DNA of 64,000 nt, from NCBI RefSeq assembly GCF_009659375.1, contig NZ_WJQT01000002.1, positions 124,001 through 188,000 of the forward strand. The letters are read 5' to 3'. The notes under the pieces were generated by a model. The model did no database searches. It was not told where the DNA came from and saw only the letters and a list, made by a program, of their open reading frames with translations. Origin of the DNA: Fundicoccus ignavus (GTDB lineage: Bacteria; Bacillota; Bacilli; Lactobacillales; Aerococcaceae). The translations under genes and the position numbers were made by a program. Shown piece after piece: positions 8,259 to 18,797 of this stretch (position 1 is the first letter of the stretch; the number at the start of each line of letters is the position of its first letter).

Positions 8259-8981
8259 TTGATAAAGAAAGACCTGTTATATGAAGGCAAGGCAAAACAA
8301 TTATATGAGACCAGTGAACCCAACATCCTTTGGGTCACGTATAAAGATCAGGCCACAGCTGGGAATGGAGCCAAGAAAGAAGCCATAGCCGGTAAAGGGC
8401 AGCTGAATAACCAGATTACCAGCATGATCTTCAAAAAGCTGAAGGAGAAGGATATTCCAAGTCACTTCATCATGGAAGTGTCTGAAACGGATCAGCTGAT
8501 TGAAAAAGTGGATATGTTCGATCTTGAGGTTGTCGTCAGAAATGTCGCTGCTGGAAGCTTTTCCAGACGCCTCGGTGTAGACGAGGGGACGGAGCTGGCC
8601 TTTCCGGTTCTGGAATTTTACCTCAAGGATGACGGACTGAACGATCCGCTCATTAATGATGATCATGTGCTTGCACTTAATCTGGCTGACCAGAAAGAAA
8701 TTGACGAAATTAAAAGACAGGCTCACAACATCAACCAGTCGCTGATTGAGATTTACAGTGAGGCCGGCATCAGATTGATCGACTTCAAGCTGGAATTTGG
8801 AAAGGCTGCGAAAGAACAAATCGTTCTGGCAGATGAAATTTCACCGGACACATGCCGTCTATGGGATGAAAAGACGAACGATCGTCTGGACAAGGATGTC
8901 TTCAGACAGGATCTCGGCGACATTATCCCACTATATCAGGAAGTACTCGACCGTCTGACGAGAGATCAAAAGGAGAAGTGA
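8259..8981 (+). CDS. purC: Phosphoribosylaminoimidazole-succinocarboxamide synthase
   Basis: SAICAR synthetase joins CAIR and aspartate with ATP in step 8 of IMP synthesis (cytosol). 240 residues, normal length. Family landmarks: LLYEGKAKQLYET at the N-terminus, VVRNVAAGSFSRR, and LIDFKLEFG with DEISPDTCRLWD. The start is TTG 8259 with AAAGGGG upstream. It is first in a tight operon: its stop is only 3 nt before purS. PurBox-like sites lie upstream. Its substrate needs purE/purK, which are missing here apart from a purK tail. Confidence 0.95.
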   Translation: MIKKDLLYEGKAKQLYETSEPNILWVTYKDQATAGNGAKKEAIAGKGQLNNQITSMIFKKLKEKDIPSHFIMEVSETDQLIEKVDMFDLEVVVRNVAAGSFSRRLGVDEGTELAFPVLEFYLKDDGLNDPLINDDHVLALNLADQKEIDEIKRQAHNINQSLIEIYSEAGIRLIDFKLEFGKAAKEQIVLADEISPDTCRLWDEKTNDRLDKDVFRQDLGDIIPLYQEVLDRLTRDQKEK

Positions 8982-8984
8982 CTC

Positions 8985-9245
8985 ATGTATAACGTAAAAG
9001 TATATGTAACCTATAAAGAATCAATTCTGGATCCTCAGGGAGAAGCGGTAAGAGGAGCCGTTCACCGTATGGGCTTCGATGAAATTGAAGATATTCGTAT
9101 CGGGAAGTATTTTGAAATCAAAGTGTCAGATACTGCCGACCGTTCAGTTGAAGAAGTCATAGAAATGATCTGCGACAAGCTTCTGGCAAATGTCGTGATG
9201 GAAAGCTATCGCTATGAAATCGAACGAGTAAAGGAGACGGTCTAA
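8985..9245 (+). CDS. purS: FGAM synthase subunit PurS
   Basis: 86 residues, the usual length for PurS, the small dimeric subunit that bridges PurQ and PurL and channels ammonia in the three-part FGAM synthase of Gram-positives (step 4). It begins [22 protein letters not shown], the conserved start of the family, and contains the [10 protein letters not shown] stretch. AAGGAG overlaps the purC end. Its stop is 2 nt before purQ. The purC-S-Q-L-F order is the standard Firmicute arrangement. Confidence 0.95.
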   Translation: MYNVKVYVTYKESILDPQGEAVRGAVHRMGFDEIEDIRIGKYFEIKVSDTADRSVEEVIEMICDKLLANVVMESYRYEIERVKETV

Positions 9246-9247
9246 GC

Positions 9248-9931
9248 ATGAGATTTGCAGTGATCCAGTTTCCAGGTTCCAATTGCGATGTCGATCTGCT
9301 TCATGCAATCAGAGACGGTGTAGGAGAAGCAGCTGAATACGTGCCTCACACTGCAGAAAGTCTGGACGGCTTTGATGGTGTCCTGCTTCCTGGAGGTTTT
9401 TCGTATGGTGATTACTTAAGAAGTGGTGCCATCTCCCGCTTTTCAAATGTGATGAGTGAAGTGACTCGCTTTGCAGAGGAAGGCAAGCCAGTCTTTGGTA
9501 CCTGCAACGGATTCCAGATTTTAGTTGAAGCAGGACTTCTGCCTGGGGCTTTGCAGCGTAACGAAAACCTTCATTTTATCTGTAAGACAGTGGAACTGGA
9601 AGTGGTCAATAACCGGACGAAATTTACCTCTGAATATGACAAGCAGGAACTCCTCACCATACCCGTCGCTCATGGCGAAGGGAATTATTACTGTGATGAA
9701 GAGACACTTGCGGAACTGAAAGCCAACAATCAGATCGTATTCACCTATGCGTCAGACAATCCGAACGGCTCAGTTGAAAATATCGCAGGGATTATAAACA
9801 AACAAGGCAATGTTCTGGGTATGATGCCGCATCCTGAGCGGGCAGTCGAAGATCTTTTAGGCTCAAGTGACGGGCTGCGCTTTTTCGAATCGATGGTCAA
9901 GAACTTTATAAAGGAGACTGCAGAGGTATGA
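9248..9931 (+). CDS. purQ: FGAM synthase glutaminase subunit PurQ
   Basis: 227 residues, class I glutamine amidotransferase that supplies ammonia to PurL. The nucleophile Cys is in [14 protein letters not shown] (about residue 86), and the His/Glu pair is in [10 protein letters not shown] near the C-terminus. N-terminal [14 protein letters not shown] is typical. AAGGAG lies just upstream and the TGA stop overlaps the purL ATG by four bases (ATGA), so the two are translationally coupled. Confidence 0.96.
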   Translation: MRFAVIQFPGSNCDVDLLHAIRDGVGEAAEYVPHTAESLDGFDGVLLPGGFSYGDYLRSGAISRFSNVMSEVTRFAEEGKPVFGTCNGFQILVEAGLLPGALQRNENLHFICKTVELEVVNNRTKFTSEYDKQELLTIPVAHGEGNYYCDEETLAELKANNQIVFTYASDNPNGSVENIAGIINKQGNVLGMMPHPERAVEDLLGSSDGLRFFESMVKNFIKETAEV

Positions 9932-12159
9932 AGACATTACATGAACCGACGGCCGAACAGATCAGAGATCAGAAAATCTATGCTCAGTGGGGACTGACGG
10001 ATGAAGAATACCGCATGATTTCCGAGGACATAATCAAACGTCTGCCTAACTATACGGAAACTGGCCTGTTTTCAGTTATGTGGAGCGAGCACTGCTCGTA
10101 TAAAAACTCCAAACCGGTGTTGAGAAAATTCCCGACAGAGGGACCTCAAGTGCTTCAAGGTCCTGGTGAGGGTGCCGGAATCGTTGATATTGGAGACGGT
10201 CAGGCCGTTGTGTTTAAAGCGGAAAGTCATAACCATCCATCCGCTGTTGAACCTTATGAAGGGGCGGCGACAGGTGTCGGAGGCATCATTCGTGATATTT
10301 TCAGTATGGGTGCCCGTCCGATTGCGATGCTGGATTCTTTACGGTTCGGTGAACTCGACAACGAACGGACAAAGTATCTGCTTGAAGAAGTCGTGGCAGG
10401 AATCGGCGGCTACGGCAACTGTATCGGGATTCCGACAGTCGGCGGAGAAATTGCCTTTGATCCCGTCTACAGAGGGAACCCGCTGGTTAATGCCATGTGT
10501 GTCGGTCTGATCGACCATGAGGATATTCAAAAAGGCCAGGCTAAAGGGATCGGTAATACGATCATGTATGTCGGAGCCAAAACAGGTCGTGACGGCATTC
10601 ACGGCGCAACCTTTGCTTCGGAAGAATTCAGTGATGAAGAAGAGGCTGAGCGTTCAGCTGTACAAGTTGGCGATCCGTTTATGGAAAAACTTCTGATGGA
10701 AGCATGCCTGGAACTGATCCAGGACCACAGCGATATTCTCGTCGGTATACAGGATATGGGAGCCGCGGGACTGGTCTCATCCAGTTCAGAAATGGCATCA
10801 AAAGCGGGAAGTGGACTGATCCTTAATCTGGACGATGTGCCGCAACGTGAAGCAGGCATGACGTCCTATGAAATGATGCTCTCGGAGTCTCAGGAACGGA
10901 TGCTGATCTGTGTGACGAAAGGCTCTGAAGATCGTGTTAAAGAGCTGTTCTCACGTTATGAACTGGATGCAGTAACTATTGGAGAAGTGACTGGTGACGG
11001 GCAGTATCGTCTGTACCATGAAGGAAGACTGGTCGCTGACTTACCGGTAGACGCATTGGCGGAAGAAGCACCTGTCTATCATAAACCATACACTGAGCCG
11101 GAACGTATTCAGGCATTTAAAAAGCTTGATCCATATAAACCGGACATCACTGATACAGAAGAAACATTGAAACAACTCATGCAGCAGCCTACAGTTGCTT
11201 CAAAAAAATCGATTTTTGAAACATATGATTCAATGGTCAGAACAAACACCGTGGTCGGTCCAGGAAGCGATGCGGCAGTTCTGCGCATCAGAGGGACCCG
11301 CAAGGCGCTTGCCATGACGACTGACTGTAATGCCCGCTACCTTTATCTCGATCCGGAGAAAGGTGGACAGATGGCTGTAGCAGAAGCTGCAAGAAATATC
11401 GTGGCAAGCGGGGGCGAGCCACTGGCAATAACGGACTGTCTGAACTACGGGAATCCCGATAAGCCTGAAGTGTTCTGGGAGCTGTGGACATCCGCGGATG
11501 GGATTGCCAAAGCCTGTACGACATTAAATACACCTGTCATTTCAGGAAACGTATCGCTATACAACGAAACAAATGGGGAAGCGATCTATCCGACACCTAT
11601 GATTGGCATGGTCGGACTGGTCAAGGATCTAGATCATGTGACAACATCAGAATTTAAACAGGCTGGGGATAAAATTTTCGTCATTGGGGAAACAGAAGCT
11701 GACTTTAACGGATCTGAACTGCAGAAAATGCAACTGGGGAGAATTGAAGGAGAGCTTTTCGATTTTGATATAGATAAAGAAAAAATGATTCAGGATAAAG
11801 TTCTGCAGGCGATTCGTGAAGGACTTATTCAAAGTGCGCATGACTGTTCTGAAGGTGGACTGGCCGTGGCGCTGATGGAATCAGCCTTTGGGAATGAGCT
11901 GGGGCTGTCTGCGACACTAGATATGCCCTCAGAGTGGCTGTTTTCAGAATCGCCGTCCCGTTTTGTTCTATCTGTCAGACCTGAAAACGCCGAAGCAGTC
12001 AAAGAAGTATTTGGACAAGATGCCGTTGAAATCGGTGAAGTAAAAGATACACGAATCGCTGAAATCCGTACGCAGACGGAAGAGCTGACTATTGATGTTA
12101 AAGAATTGAAAGACTTATGGGAAGGAGCCATTCCTTGGTTGCTGAAATCAAAAGCTTAA
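9928..12159 (+). CDS. purL: FGAM synthase catalytic subunit PurL
   Basis: 743 residues, the small Gram-positive PurL type that needs PurS and PurQ. It makes formylglycinamidine ribonucleotide with ATP in step 4 of the pathway. Motifs: catalytic region [15 protein letters not shown]-binding [20 protein letters not shown], and the second-half repeat [12 protein letters not shown]. The ATG overlaps the purQ stop. The 3' end overlaps the purF start by 25 nt. The gene appears complete. Confidence 0.96.
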   Translation: MKTLHEPTAEQIRDQKIYAQWGLTDEEYRMISEDIIKRLPNYTETGLFSVMWSEHCSYKNSKPVLRKFPTEGPQVLQGPGEGAGIVDIGDGQAVVFKAESHNHPSAVEPYEGAATGVGGIIRDIFSMGARPIAMLDSLRFGELDNERTKYLLEEVVAGIGGYGNCIGIPTVGGEIAFDPVYRGNPLVNAMCVGLIDHEDIQKGQAKGIGNTIMYVGAKTGRDGIHGATFASEEFSDEEEAERSAVQVGDPFMEKLLMEACLELIQDHSDILVGIQDMGAAGLVSSSSEMASKAGSGLILNLDDVPQREAGMTSYEMMLSESQERMLICVTKGSEDRVKELFSRYELDAVTIGEVTGDGQYRLYHEGRLVADLPVDALAEEAPVYHKPYTEPERIQAFKKLDPYKPDITDTEETLKQLMQQPTVASKKSIFETYDSMVRTNTVVGPGSDAAVLRIRGTRKALAMTTDCNARYLYLDPEKGGQMAVAEAARNIVASGGEPLAITDCLNYGNPDKPEVFWELWTSADGIAKACTTLNTPVISGNVSLYNETNGEAIYPTPMIGMVGLVKDLDHVTTSEFKQAGDKIFVIGETEADFNGSELQKMQLGRIEGELFDFDIDKEKMIQDKVLQAIREGLIQSAHDCSEGGLAVALMESAFGNELGLSATLDMPSEWLFSESPSRFVLSVRPENAEAVKEVFGQDAVEIGEVKDTRIAEIRTQTEELTIDVKELKDLWEGAIPWLLKSKA

Positions 12160-13586
12160 ATGAAGAATGTGGCGTATTCGGTGTGTGGGGACACCCGGAT
12201 GCAGCTCAGCTGAATTTTTTCGGTCTGCATAGCCTGCAGCACCGCGGTCAGGAAGGCGCAGGGATTGTGACCAATCGCAATGGGCGTCTGAAAGGACACC
12301 GTGACTTGGGACTTTTATCTGAAGTGTTTAAAGATGAACGTGAACTGATCCGCCTGTCGGGAGAAGCTGGGATTGGACATGTCCGTTACAGCACTGCCGG
12401 TAGCAACAGTATCTTAAACATTCAACCGTTCCTGTTCAAGTTTCACGATGAGGAGCTGGCGCTGGCCCATAATGGGAATTTGATCAATGCAGTGAGTCTG
12501 CGCCAGGAACTCGAGCAGGCTGGGGCGATTTTTCATTCAAACTCGGATACTGAAATCCTGATGCACCTGATCCGTAAAAGCAAGCAGGATACACTGATCG
12601 ACCGAATCAAAGAAAGTCTGAATACCGTAAAAGGTGCGTTTGCTTATGTCATGCTGACGCCTGATGCATTGATCGGTGCACTGGATCCGAACGGTTTCCG
12701 TCCTTTATCCATTGGACAGATGGAAAATGGTGCCTACGTACTTGCAAGTGAAACCTGTGCCCTTGATGTTGTCGGAGCAGAATTTGTCCGTGCCGTTCAG
12801 CCGGGTGAACTGGTTATTATCGATGATTCGGGTTACCGAATCGAAACCTATACTGACCAGACACTGCTTCAGATCTGCTCCATGGAATTTATCTACTTTG
12901 CTCGCCCGGATTCAAATATTGCTGGAGTCAATGTCCATACTGCACGTAAGAATATGGGCAAACGTCTGGCTGAAGAAGCACCGGTCGATGCAGATATGGT
13001 TATCGGTGTCCCTAACTCATCTTTGTCCGCAGCTAGCGGGTATGCAGAAGCGAGTGGGATCCCTTATGAAATGGGACTAGTCAAGAACCAGTATGTTGCA
13101 CGCACATTCATCCAGCCGACTCAGGAACTGAGAGAACGAGGTGTAAGAATGAAACTCTCTGCTGTTCGAGGTGTGGTGGCCGGTAAGAAAGTGATCATGG
13201 TGGATGATTCCATCGTTCGCGGCACGACTAGCCGACGCATCGTTCAGTTATTGAAAGAAGCTGGAGCAGCGGAGGTACATGTCCGCATTTCATCTCCACC
13301 TTTGAAATACCCATGTTTCTACGGAATCGATATTCAGAACCAGAAAGAACTGATTGCTGCAGATTATTCAGTGGAAGAAATCCGAGTGAAAATCGGTGCA
13401 GACAGTCTGTCATTTTTAAGTGTCGAAGGGACAGTGGACTCGATCGGACTGAAGTTCGATGCGCCACATAATGGTCTGTGTATGTCTTACTTTACTGGAG
13501 ACTACCCGACACCTTTATATGACTATGAAACAGACTATTTGAATACTCTGGCTAAACTCAGAGAAAGCAAGCCGTTAAGGGTATAA
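12135..13586 (+). CDS. purF: Amidophosphoribosyltransferase
   Basis: First committed step: PRPP plus glutamine gives phosphoribosylamine. The start chosen is TTG 12135 ([16 protein letters not shown]), since AAGGAG sits 9 nt upstream; the ATG at 12117 precedes that site. That gives 483 residues. The short propeptide ends before Cys in NEECGVFG (N-terminal nucleophile amidotransferase). The [11 protein letters not shown] and AHNGNL motifs and the PRPP loop [13 protein letters not shown] are intact, as are Cys residues for a possible iron-sulfur cluster. It ends [10 protein letters not shown], right against a purK remnant, so the last few residues could be altered by the deletion. Confidence 0.94.
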   Translation: MVAEIKSLNEECGVFGVWGHPDAAQLNFFGLHSLQHRGQEGAGIVTNRNGRLKGHRDLGLLSEVFKDERELIRLSGEAGIGHVRYSTAGSNSILNIQPFLFKFHDEELALAHNGNLINAVSLRQELEQAGAIFHSNSDTEILMHLIRKSKQDTLIDRIKESLNTVKGAFAYVMLTPDALIGALDPNGFRPLSIGQMENGAYVLASETCALDVVGAEFVRAVQPGELVIIDDSGYRIETYTDQTLLQICSMEFIYFARPDSNIAGVNVHTARKNMGKRLAEEAPVDADMVIGVPNSSLSAASGYAEASGIPYEMGLVKNQYVARTFIQPTQELRERGVRMKLSAVRGVVAGKKVIMVDDSIVRGTTSRRIVQLLKEAGAAEVHVRISSPPLKYPCFYGIDIQNQKELIAADYSVEEIRVKIGADSLSFLSVEGTVDSIGLKFDAPHNGLCMSYFTGDYPTPLYDYETDYLNTLAKLRESKPLRV

Positions 13587-13689
13587 AAAACAAGACAAGA
13601 CCGGGCGAAAGATGGGGCACGTGACCATACTGACGGCTGATACCGAGAAGACACTGAAAGACATTGAAGAAACGAAAATCTGGAATTAG
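13582..13689 (+). pseudogene. purK: purK 3' remnant left by a deletion
   Basis: In the frame starting at 13582, [17 protein letters not shown] is followed by an alpha-helical tail ending KIWN and TAG at 13687-13689. GRKMGHVT is the conserved C-terminal signature of PurK (N5-CAIR synthetase, ATP-grasp family). Only about 35 of about 370 residues remain and there is no start. It overlaps the purF stop by a few bases. In streptococci purD-purE-purK lie before purB, so a deletion from purF into purK explains the loss of purM, N, H, D and E here. Confidence 0.75.
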
Positions 13690-13701
13690 GAGACTGGTAT
13701 A

Positions 13702-14997
13702 ATGATCGAACGCTACACGCGACCTGAAATGAAAGAATTATGGTCAGAGGAGAACCGCTACAAGTCATGGCTGGAAGTTGAGATCCTAGCTGATGAAGCC
13801 TGGGCCGAACTGGGAGAGATTCCTAAAGAAGACGTTCAGAAGATCCGAGCGCATGCCTCTTTTGATATTGCCCGTATTCTGGAAATCGAAAAAGAAACGA
13901 AACATGACGTGGTCGCTTTCACACGAGCCGTTTCTGAAACGTTGGGAGACGAAAAGAAATGGGTCCACTACGGATTAACCAGTACAGATGTCGTTGATAC
14001 AGCTTACGGTTACCAGCTGAAACAGGTCAATGATGTACTCAGAAAAGACCTTCAGCAGCTGCTTGAAGTTATCGGTGAAAAAGCGAAAGAGCATAAGCAT
14101 ACGGTGACCATGGGACGCACGCACGGTGTTCACGCTGAACCGACTACCTTTGGTCTGAAGCTGGCGCTCTGGTATTCAGAAATGAAACGCCACATCGAAC
14201 GGTTCGAACACGCAGCTAAAGGCGTAGAAGCCGGAAAAATCAGTGGAGCAGTTGGAACGTTTGCCAATATCCCGCCATTTGTTGAAAAGTATGTCTGCGA
14301 TAAACTGGGAACGCGTCCTCAGGAAATTTCGACCCAGGTTCTGCCGCGCGATCTGCATGCGGAATATATTAGCACCATTGCCCTTATTGCAACCAGCGTT
14401 GAAAAGTTTGCGACCGAAATCAGAGGCCTGCAGAAGTCGGAAACTAGAGAAGTGGAAGAAGGTTTTGCTAAAGGTCAGAAAGGCTCCTCAGCAATGCCTC
14501 ACAAACGTAACCCGATCGGATCTGAGAATATGGCCGGACTGGCGCGTGTGATCAGAGGGCACATGGTGACAGCTTACGAGAACGTCAGCTTATGGCATGA
14601 GCGTGATATTTCGCACTCATCTGCGGAACGCATTATTTTGCCTGACAGCACGACCCTGCTAAACTACATGCTGAACCGAATTGCCAATATCGTCTGCAAT
14701 CTGATCGTGTTCCCTGAGAACATGAAACGCAATATGGATGCAACACTTGGTCTGATCTACAGCCAGCGTGTATTGCTGAAGCTGATCGATAAAGGCCTCA
14801 GCCGGGAAGAAGCTTACGACCTGGTTCAGCCCAAAACTGCCATTGCTTGGGATGAACAGACAGCATTCCGACCACTGCTTGAAGAGGACGAGAAGATTAT
14901 GTCCATTCTGAATGCTGAAGATATCGAAGATGCTTTTGACTATAACTACCATCTGAAAAATGTAGATGAAATATTTGAACGTGTTGGACTGAATTAA
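13702..14997 (+). CDS. purB: Adenylosuccinate lyase
   Basis: 431 residues, standard length. It acts twice in purine synthesis: cleaving SAICAR to AICAR and adenylosuccinate to AMP, each releasing fumarate. The fumarase-superfamily signature [18 protein letters not shown] is at about 262-279. General acid/base His residues sit in [15 protein letters not shown] and HSSAERI. TAGGAG of the purK stop region serves as its ribosome site. A terminator follows at 15001. It may be useful on its own for AMP salvage from IMP even though the de novo set is incomplete. Confidence 0.96.
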   Translation: MIERYTRPEMKELWSEENRYKSWLEVEILADEAWAELGEIPKEDVQKIRAHASFDIARILEIEKETKHDVVAFTRAVSETLGDEKKWVHYGLTSTDVVDTAYGYQLKQVNDVLRKDLQQLLEVIGEKAKEHKHTVTMGRTHGVHAEPTTFGLKLALWYSEMKRHIERFEHAAKGVEAGKISGAVGTFANIPPFVEKYVCDKLGTRPQEISTQVLPRDLHAEYISTIALIATSVEKFATEIRGLQKSETREVEEGFAKGQKGSSAMPHKRNPIGSENMAGLARVIRGHMVTAYENVSLWHERDISHSSAERIILPDSTTLLNYMLNRIANIVCNLIVFPENMKRNMDATLGLIYSQRVLLKLIDKGLSREEAYDLVQPKTAIAWDEQTAFRPLLEEDEKIMSILNAEDIEDAFDYNYHLKNVDEIFERVGLN

Positions 14998-15000
14998 TTA

Positions 15001-15050
15001 AAGCACCTGTCGGGACAGTAAAAGGGATTGTTTCGGCAGGTGTTGTTTTT
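15001..15050 (+). terminator. Terminator after purB
   Basis: CACCTGTCG (15004-15012) pairs with CGGCAGGTG (about 15034-15042), including one G-T pair, followed by TTGTTTTT. It closes the purine operon. Confidence 0.7.
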
Positions 15051-15130
15051 GTTGCGGATTGACTGGAATAATTATGACTCTATCTAAGAATAAAAAGGTG
15101 TTCAAATCAGGTAATGCAAAACCATTCCAA

Positions 15131-15237
15131 AAAAACGCTTACAGGTTTTTTTCTCACATGGTATAGTTTATTCAAAGTTAAATATCTGGAGCATAACTGG
15201 ATTGTTACTGATCTGAATTTAGATGCAGGCAAAACCT
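15131..15237 (+). promoter_or_regulatory. Beta-glucoside operon leader: promoter, cre-like site and LicT/BglG antiterminator (RAT)
   Basis: The promoter is TTACAG (15139-15144), 17 nt, TATAGT (15162-15167). A cre-like TGTAAGCGTTTTTT on the reverse strand (15130-15143) overlaps the -35, as expected for CcpA repression; its right half is poor. Positions 15199-15237 begin GGATTGTTACTG and end GCAGGCAAAACCT, the hallmark of RAT hairpins bound by LicT/BglG antiterminator proteins. The terminator that should overlap its 3' arm, and the genes that should follow (PTS transporter, GH1 5' end), are missing, so it is a stranded leader. Confidence 0.75.
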
Positions 15238-15244
15238 GAATTGA

Positions 15245-15889
<645 letters not shown>

Positions 15890-15904
15890 TTAATTTAGCA
15901 TTAA

Positions 15905-15942
15905 GCGGAGAAGAGGTGTAGGTGCCTTCTCCGTTTTTTCTG
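15905..15942 (+). terminator. Terminator after the GH1 fragment
   Basis: CGGAGAAG pairs with CTTCTCCG, followed by TTTTTTC (about 15934-15940). A strong rho-independent terminator. Confidence 0.8.
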
Positions 15943-16009
15943 TATTTGCTTGACTTAAAGTCGACTTTAAGGGGTAAAGTTAACCTATCAATTGAAGGAG
16001 AGGGTACAA

Positions 16010-16587
16010 ATGGAAACAGTAAAATTTGGTCGAACAGGGTTGGATGTCAGCCCAATCTGTCTTGGAGCAATGAGCTTTGGGGATCCCGAAAACTGGATAC
16101 ATGACTGGGTCCTCAATGAAGAAGACAGCCGTCAGATCATCCGGGAATCACTGGATCTAGGGATTGATACAGCCAACATTTATTCTAAAGGTGAGAGTGA
16201 ACGTATTCTTGGACGTGCACTGAAGGATTTTGCTGACCGGGAAGACATCGTTGTAGCGACTAAACTTTTTTCATCAATGCGCGACAGGCCGAATGGTAGA
16301 GGATTGTCCAGAAAAGCAATCATGCATGAAATCGATCAGTCTTTTGACCGCCTGGGGATGGATTATGTCGATTTCTACATTATTCACAGATGGGATTATA
16401 ACACGCCTATAGAGGAGACTATGGAAGCTCTCCATGATGTAGTGAAATCAGGAAAAGCCAGATATATTGGAGCTTCGGCCATGTATGCTTGGCAAGAGAG
16501 TGGTCAGTAGAAACAGAACGGTCAAGAACCGATAAGATACAGGAAATGAAATACGGGAAAACGGAAGAACAGGATAAAATAGTGGAT
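16010..16587 (+). pseudogene. Aldo/keto reductase with internal deletion, cut by an IS element
   Basis: The start is ATG 16010 with GAAGGAG upstream; it begins METVKFGRTGLDVSPICLG. Catalytic Asp/Tyr (DTANIYSKGESE), Lys (ATKLF) and His (IIHRWD) of the (beta/alpha)8 NADPH aldo/keto reductases are present. After SAMYAWQ (about 16490) the frame shifts. Another frame gives REWSVETERSRTDKIQEMKYG and KTEEQDKIVDRL, a later part of the same family, so roughly 60 codons were deleted out of frame. The IS starts at about 16588 and the remaining 3' third is absent on its far side. Non-functional. Confidence 0.8.
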
Positions 16588-16661
16588 AGGTTACACTAAG
16601 TTGGACAGATTTATTAAGGTCAGTTAAGATTGAGTCATTAACTGCTCTTAGGAGAGAAAAC

Positions 16662-16946
16662 ATGACAAAAAGAAAACGACGAACATTTTCTAAAACATTT
16701 AAAGAACAGGTGGTTCAACTTTATTTATCAGGCAAACCAAGTGCTGAAGTCATCAAAGAATATGACCTTACGGCCTCGGCATTTGATAAGTGGGTACGCC
16801 AGCATAAAGAAAGTGGTTCATTTGAAGAAAAGGACAATCGTACACCAGAACAAGAGGAGCTTATCCGCCTCAGAAAACAGAATCAACAACTTGCCATGGA
16901 AAATGATATTTTAAAGCAAGCAGCGCTGATCATGGGACGAAAATAA
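16662..16946 (+). CDS. IS3-family transposase OrfA
   Basis: 94 residues with an N-terminal helix-turn-helix (KTFKEQVVQLYLSGKPSAEV, then a recognition helix SAFDKWVRQHK) that binds the IS ends. A C-terminal leucine-zipper-like helix (LIRLRKQNQQLAMENDILKQ) is used to dimerise. ATG follows TAGGAG. Its stop lies 2 nt before orfB; in this family a programmed -1 frameshift makes the OrfAB transposase, but I did not see a definite slippery heptamer. Confidence 0.9.
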   Translation: MTKRKRRTFSKTFKEQVVQLYLSGKPSAEVIKEYDLTASAFDKWVRQHKESGSFEEKDNRTPEQEELIRLRKQNQQLAMENDILKQAALIMGRK

Positions 16947-16948
16947 AT

Positions 16949-17788
16949 GTGATCAGAAATAACCGTCACAAGTATTCGGTATCAGCAATGTGTAGATGTC
17001 TACAGGTCCCTCGAAGTACGTATTATTATGAAGCAAAAAAGCGTGATCATCAGGATAAAGAAATAACGAAACAAATCATTAAAATCTTTAAGGATAGTCG
17101 CCGAATTTATGGACAAAGAAAAATAAAAGAAAAATTAAAGGATTTAGGCTTTATTGTCTCGCGACGGCGCATCGGGCGAATCATGGCAGAACAAGGACTT
17201 GTATCAAAGTATACAATTGTCCAGTATAAACCAATGAAAACAGTCGTTAATGAAGAGAAAATAAGTAACAGATTAAAGCGTGAATTTGATGAAAAAGATG
17301 AACTAGAAGTCGTCGTCAGTGATCTGACTTATGTAAGAGTCGGTCGACGTTGGCACTATATTTGTGTACTGGTTGATTTATTTAATCGTGAAATCATTGG
17401 TTATAGTGCTGGTCCTCACAAGACAGCCGAATTAGTAAAACGCGCTTTTGCGTCTGTGCCATATAATCTAAATCGACTCAAATTATTTCATACCGATCGC
17501 GGAAGCGAGTTTAAGAATAAAAGTATTGACCAGTCTCTTGAGGCTTTCGGCATTGAACGTTCATTAAGTGTCAAAGGGACACCGTATGACAACGCTGTAG
17601 CAGAATCAACATTTAAGACACTAAAGACCGAATTTATTTTTGGTGAGCATTTTGAAACACAAGAAGGCTTGGATTTAGGATTATTTGATTATGTCAATTG
17701 GTACAATAATGTACGTATCCATGGATCGTTAGGATACATGACCCCCAAGGAAAATAAGAAATTTAAAGCGATTCTCACAGCATCATGA
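16949..17788 (+). CDS. IS3-family transposase OrfB (DDE integrase)
   Basis: 279 residues. It has the HTH_21 segment (RRIYGQRKIKEKLKDLG) and an rve integrase core with catalytic Asp in VVSDLTYV, Asp in LFHTDRGSEF and Glu in NAVAESTFKTLKTEF (DDE, 35-residue second spacing). C-terminal YNNVRIHGSLGYMTP is characteristic. The start shown is GTG 16949; in vivo it is usually made as an OrfAB fusion. The element appears intact and could be mobile. Confidence 0.9.
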   Translation: MIRNNRHKYSVSAMCRCLQVPRSTYYYEAKKRDHQDKEITKQIIKIFKDSRRIYGQRKIKEKLKDLGFIVSRRRIGRIMAEQGLVSKYTIVQYKPMKTVVNEEKISNRLKREFDEKDELEVVVSDLTYVRVGRRWHYICVLVDLFNREIIGYSAGPHKTAELVKRAFASVPYNLNRLKLFHTDRGSEFKNKSIDQSLEAFGIERSLSVKGTPYDNAVAESTFKTLKTEFIFGEHFETQEGLDLGLFDYVNWYNNVRIHGSLGYMTPKENKKFKAILTAS

Positions 17789-17794
17789 AGTGCC

Positions 17795-17905
17795 GTGCAC
17801 TTTACTTGGAGACGCGAGTATGCCAGCCTGTGTGGCGGAGCCAGATATATTTATTAGCTGGCTTCTCGGCTCAGAAGCATACGAGCAAAGGGTCCAAGTC
17901 AAGTG
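17795..17905 (+). other. Long structured hairpin inside the IS 3' region
   Basis: CACTTTACTTGGA near 17798 pairs with TCCAAGTCAAGTG near 17891, and GTATGC pairs with GCATAC inside it. A further hairpin AGCCAG/CTGGCT sits near the tip. It lies between orfB and the right inverted repeat. It could be a transcription terminator, a transposition-control structure or a passenger element. Confidence 0.5.
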
Positions 17906-18018
17906 ACAATGAGTTATCACTGTTTAGATTAGAATTTAAAAATAAATGAGCGAGATTGACAACTGAACACCTTATAAAAATTGTACAGTTTAGTGTTGAC
18001 ATACCATTAAGCCAAAAT

Positions 18019-18053
18019 AATATCCCAGTCGTTGGTTTGACTGGGATATTTAT
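18019..18053 (-). terminator. Terminator of plsC
   Basis: AATATCCCAGTC and GACTGGGATATT are perfect arms (18019-18030, 18039-18050). Read on the minus strand it is followed by ATTATTTT. It probably also insulates against the IS. Confidence 0.75.
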
Positions 18054-18058
18054 TATAC

Positions 18059-18700
18059 TTATTTATCTTTTTTAATAGGTGGTATATACTGGTAATTAGG
18101 CGTCAATTGCTGATCTAATTGATCAAAACGTTCTGCAATTAAACGATCCACTTCAGCTAGTTTTTCTTTATCATATGTCATCGTTTCATCGTATTCAATT
18201 GGTGTTCCGAAAGCAACTTTGATCGTTTTTCGTTTTAAAAATTGACCAATTGATAAAGTTGGTTGAATAGCGACTGGCACAATATCATTTTTACTTAGGC
18301 GTTGGATGAAAGCCGTCCCGCCTTTAATTTCAGTTGAATAGCGTGTACCTGAAGGGAAGATACCTAGATTAATCTGATCTTCATTCATTACTTTCACCGC
18401 GTGTTTAATGACTCTGGGTGAAGTTTTCTCACGATTTACTGGAAATACATTTAATTTAGGCAGAATATAAGCCATAAATTTATTTTTAAATAATGTGTCT
18501 TTTGCCATAAATGCTACCTTTTTGTTAAAAGGATAAACCGCAAAAGCTAAATAGATTGGGTCAAGCAGTGAGCGGTGTGTGGCCGCAAAGATAACTATTT
18601 TATCCTCAGGTATATTCTCTAAACCCTCATAATGTGGTTTACCATTAAAGATATAAAAAACTATGCGAACCAATTTTAAAACAATATCATAAAATGTCAT
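18059..18700 (-). CDS. plsC: 1-acyl-sn-glycerol-3-phosphate acyltransferase
   Basis: 213 residues. PlsC adds the second acyl chain to make phosphatidic acid for membrane phospholipids. The HX4D catalytic motif is ATHRSLLDP (about residues 36-44). The substrate motif is GIFPSGTRYS, with Ser replacing the more usual Glu of EGTR, as in several Gram-positive members. Residues 1-20 form a hydrophobic anchor. ATG follows AAAGGAAC. Codon use is native (AT-rich), showing that the backbone resumes right of the IS. Confidence 0.85.
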   Translation of the reverse strand: MTFYDIVLKLVRIVFYIFNGKPHYEGLENIPEDKIVIFAATHRSLLDPIYLAFAVYPFNKKVAFMAKDTLFKNKFMAYILPKLNVFPVNREKTSPRVIKHAVKVMNEDQINLGIFPSGTRYSTEIKGGTAFIQRLSKNDIVPVAIQPTLSIGQFLKRKTIKVAFGTPIEYDETMTYDKEKLAEVDRLIAERFDQLDQQLTPNYQYIPPIKKDK

Positions 18701-18797
18701 TCGTTTGTTCCTTTCGTCATTACATTAGTCTAATTTTACCAATTTTTAGAGGATTAGCCAATAGTTATCATTGGTTTCATATTGAGGAGTTATTATT

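Larger units (their letters stand above)
16588..18001 (+). mobile_element. IS3-family (IS150 group) insertion sequence
   Basis: The left end GGTTACACTAAGTTGGACAG (about 16588) and the right end, TGTCAACACTAAACTGTACA when reversed (to 18001), are imperfect inverted repeats. Two ORFs encode the helix-turn-helix OrfA and the DDE integrase OrfB, both intact. About 210 nt of structured non-coding DNA lies between orfB and the right end. No clear target duplication could be read, so later rearrangement at one side is likely. It marks the right edge of the purine block. Confidence 0.85.

Noticed and set aside
14659-14952. Long antisense ORFs inside purL, purF, purB, adhE and others
   Set aside because: They mirror codon bias of the real genes, lack ribosome sites and show no family features.
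16654-16660. Target-site duplication of the IS element
   Set aside because: The bases flanking both proposed ends (left ...AGTGGAT, right ACCATTA...) do not match clearly, so no direct repeat is claimed.
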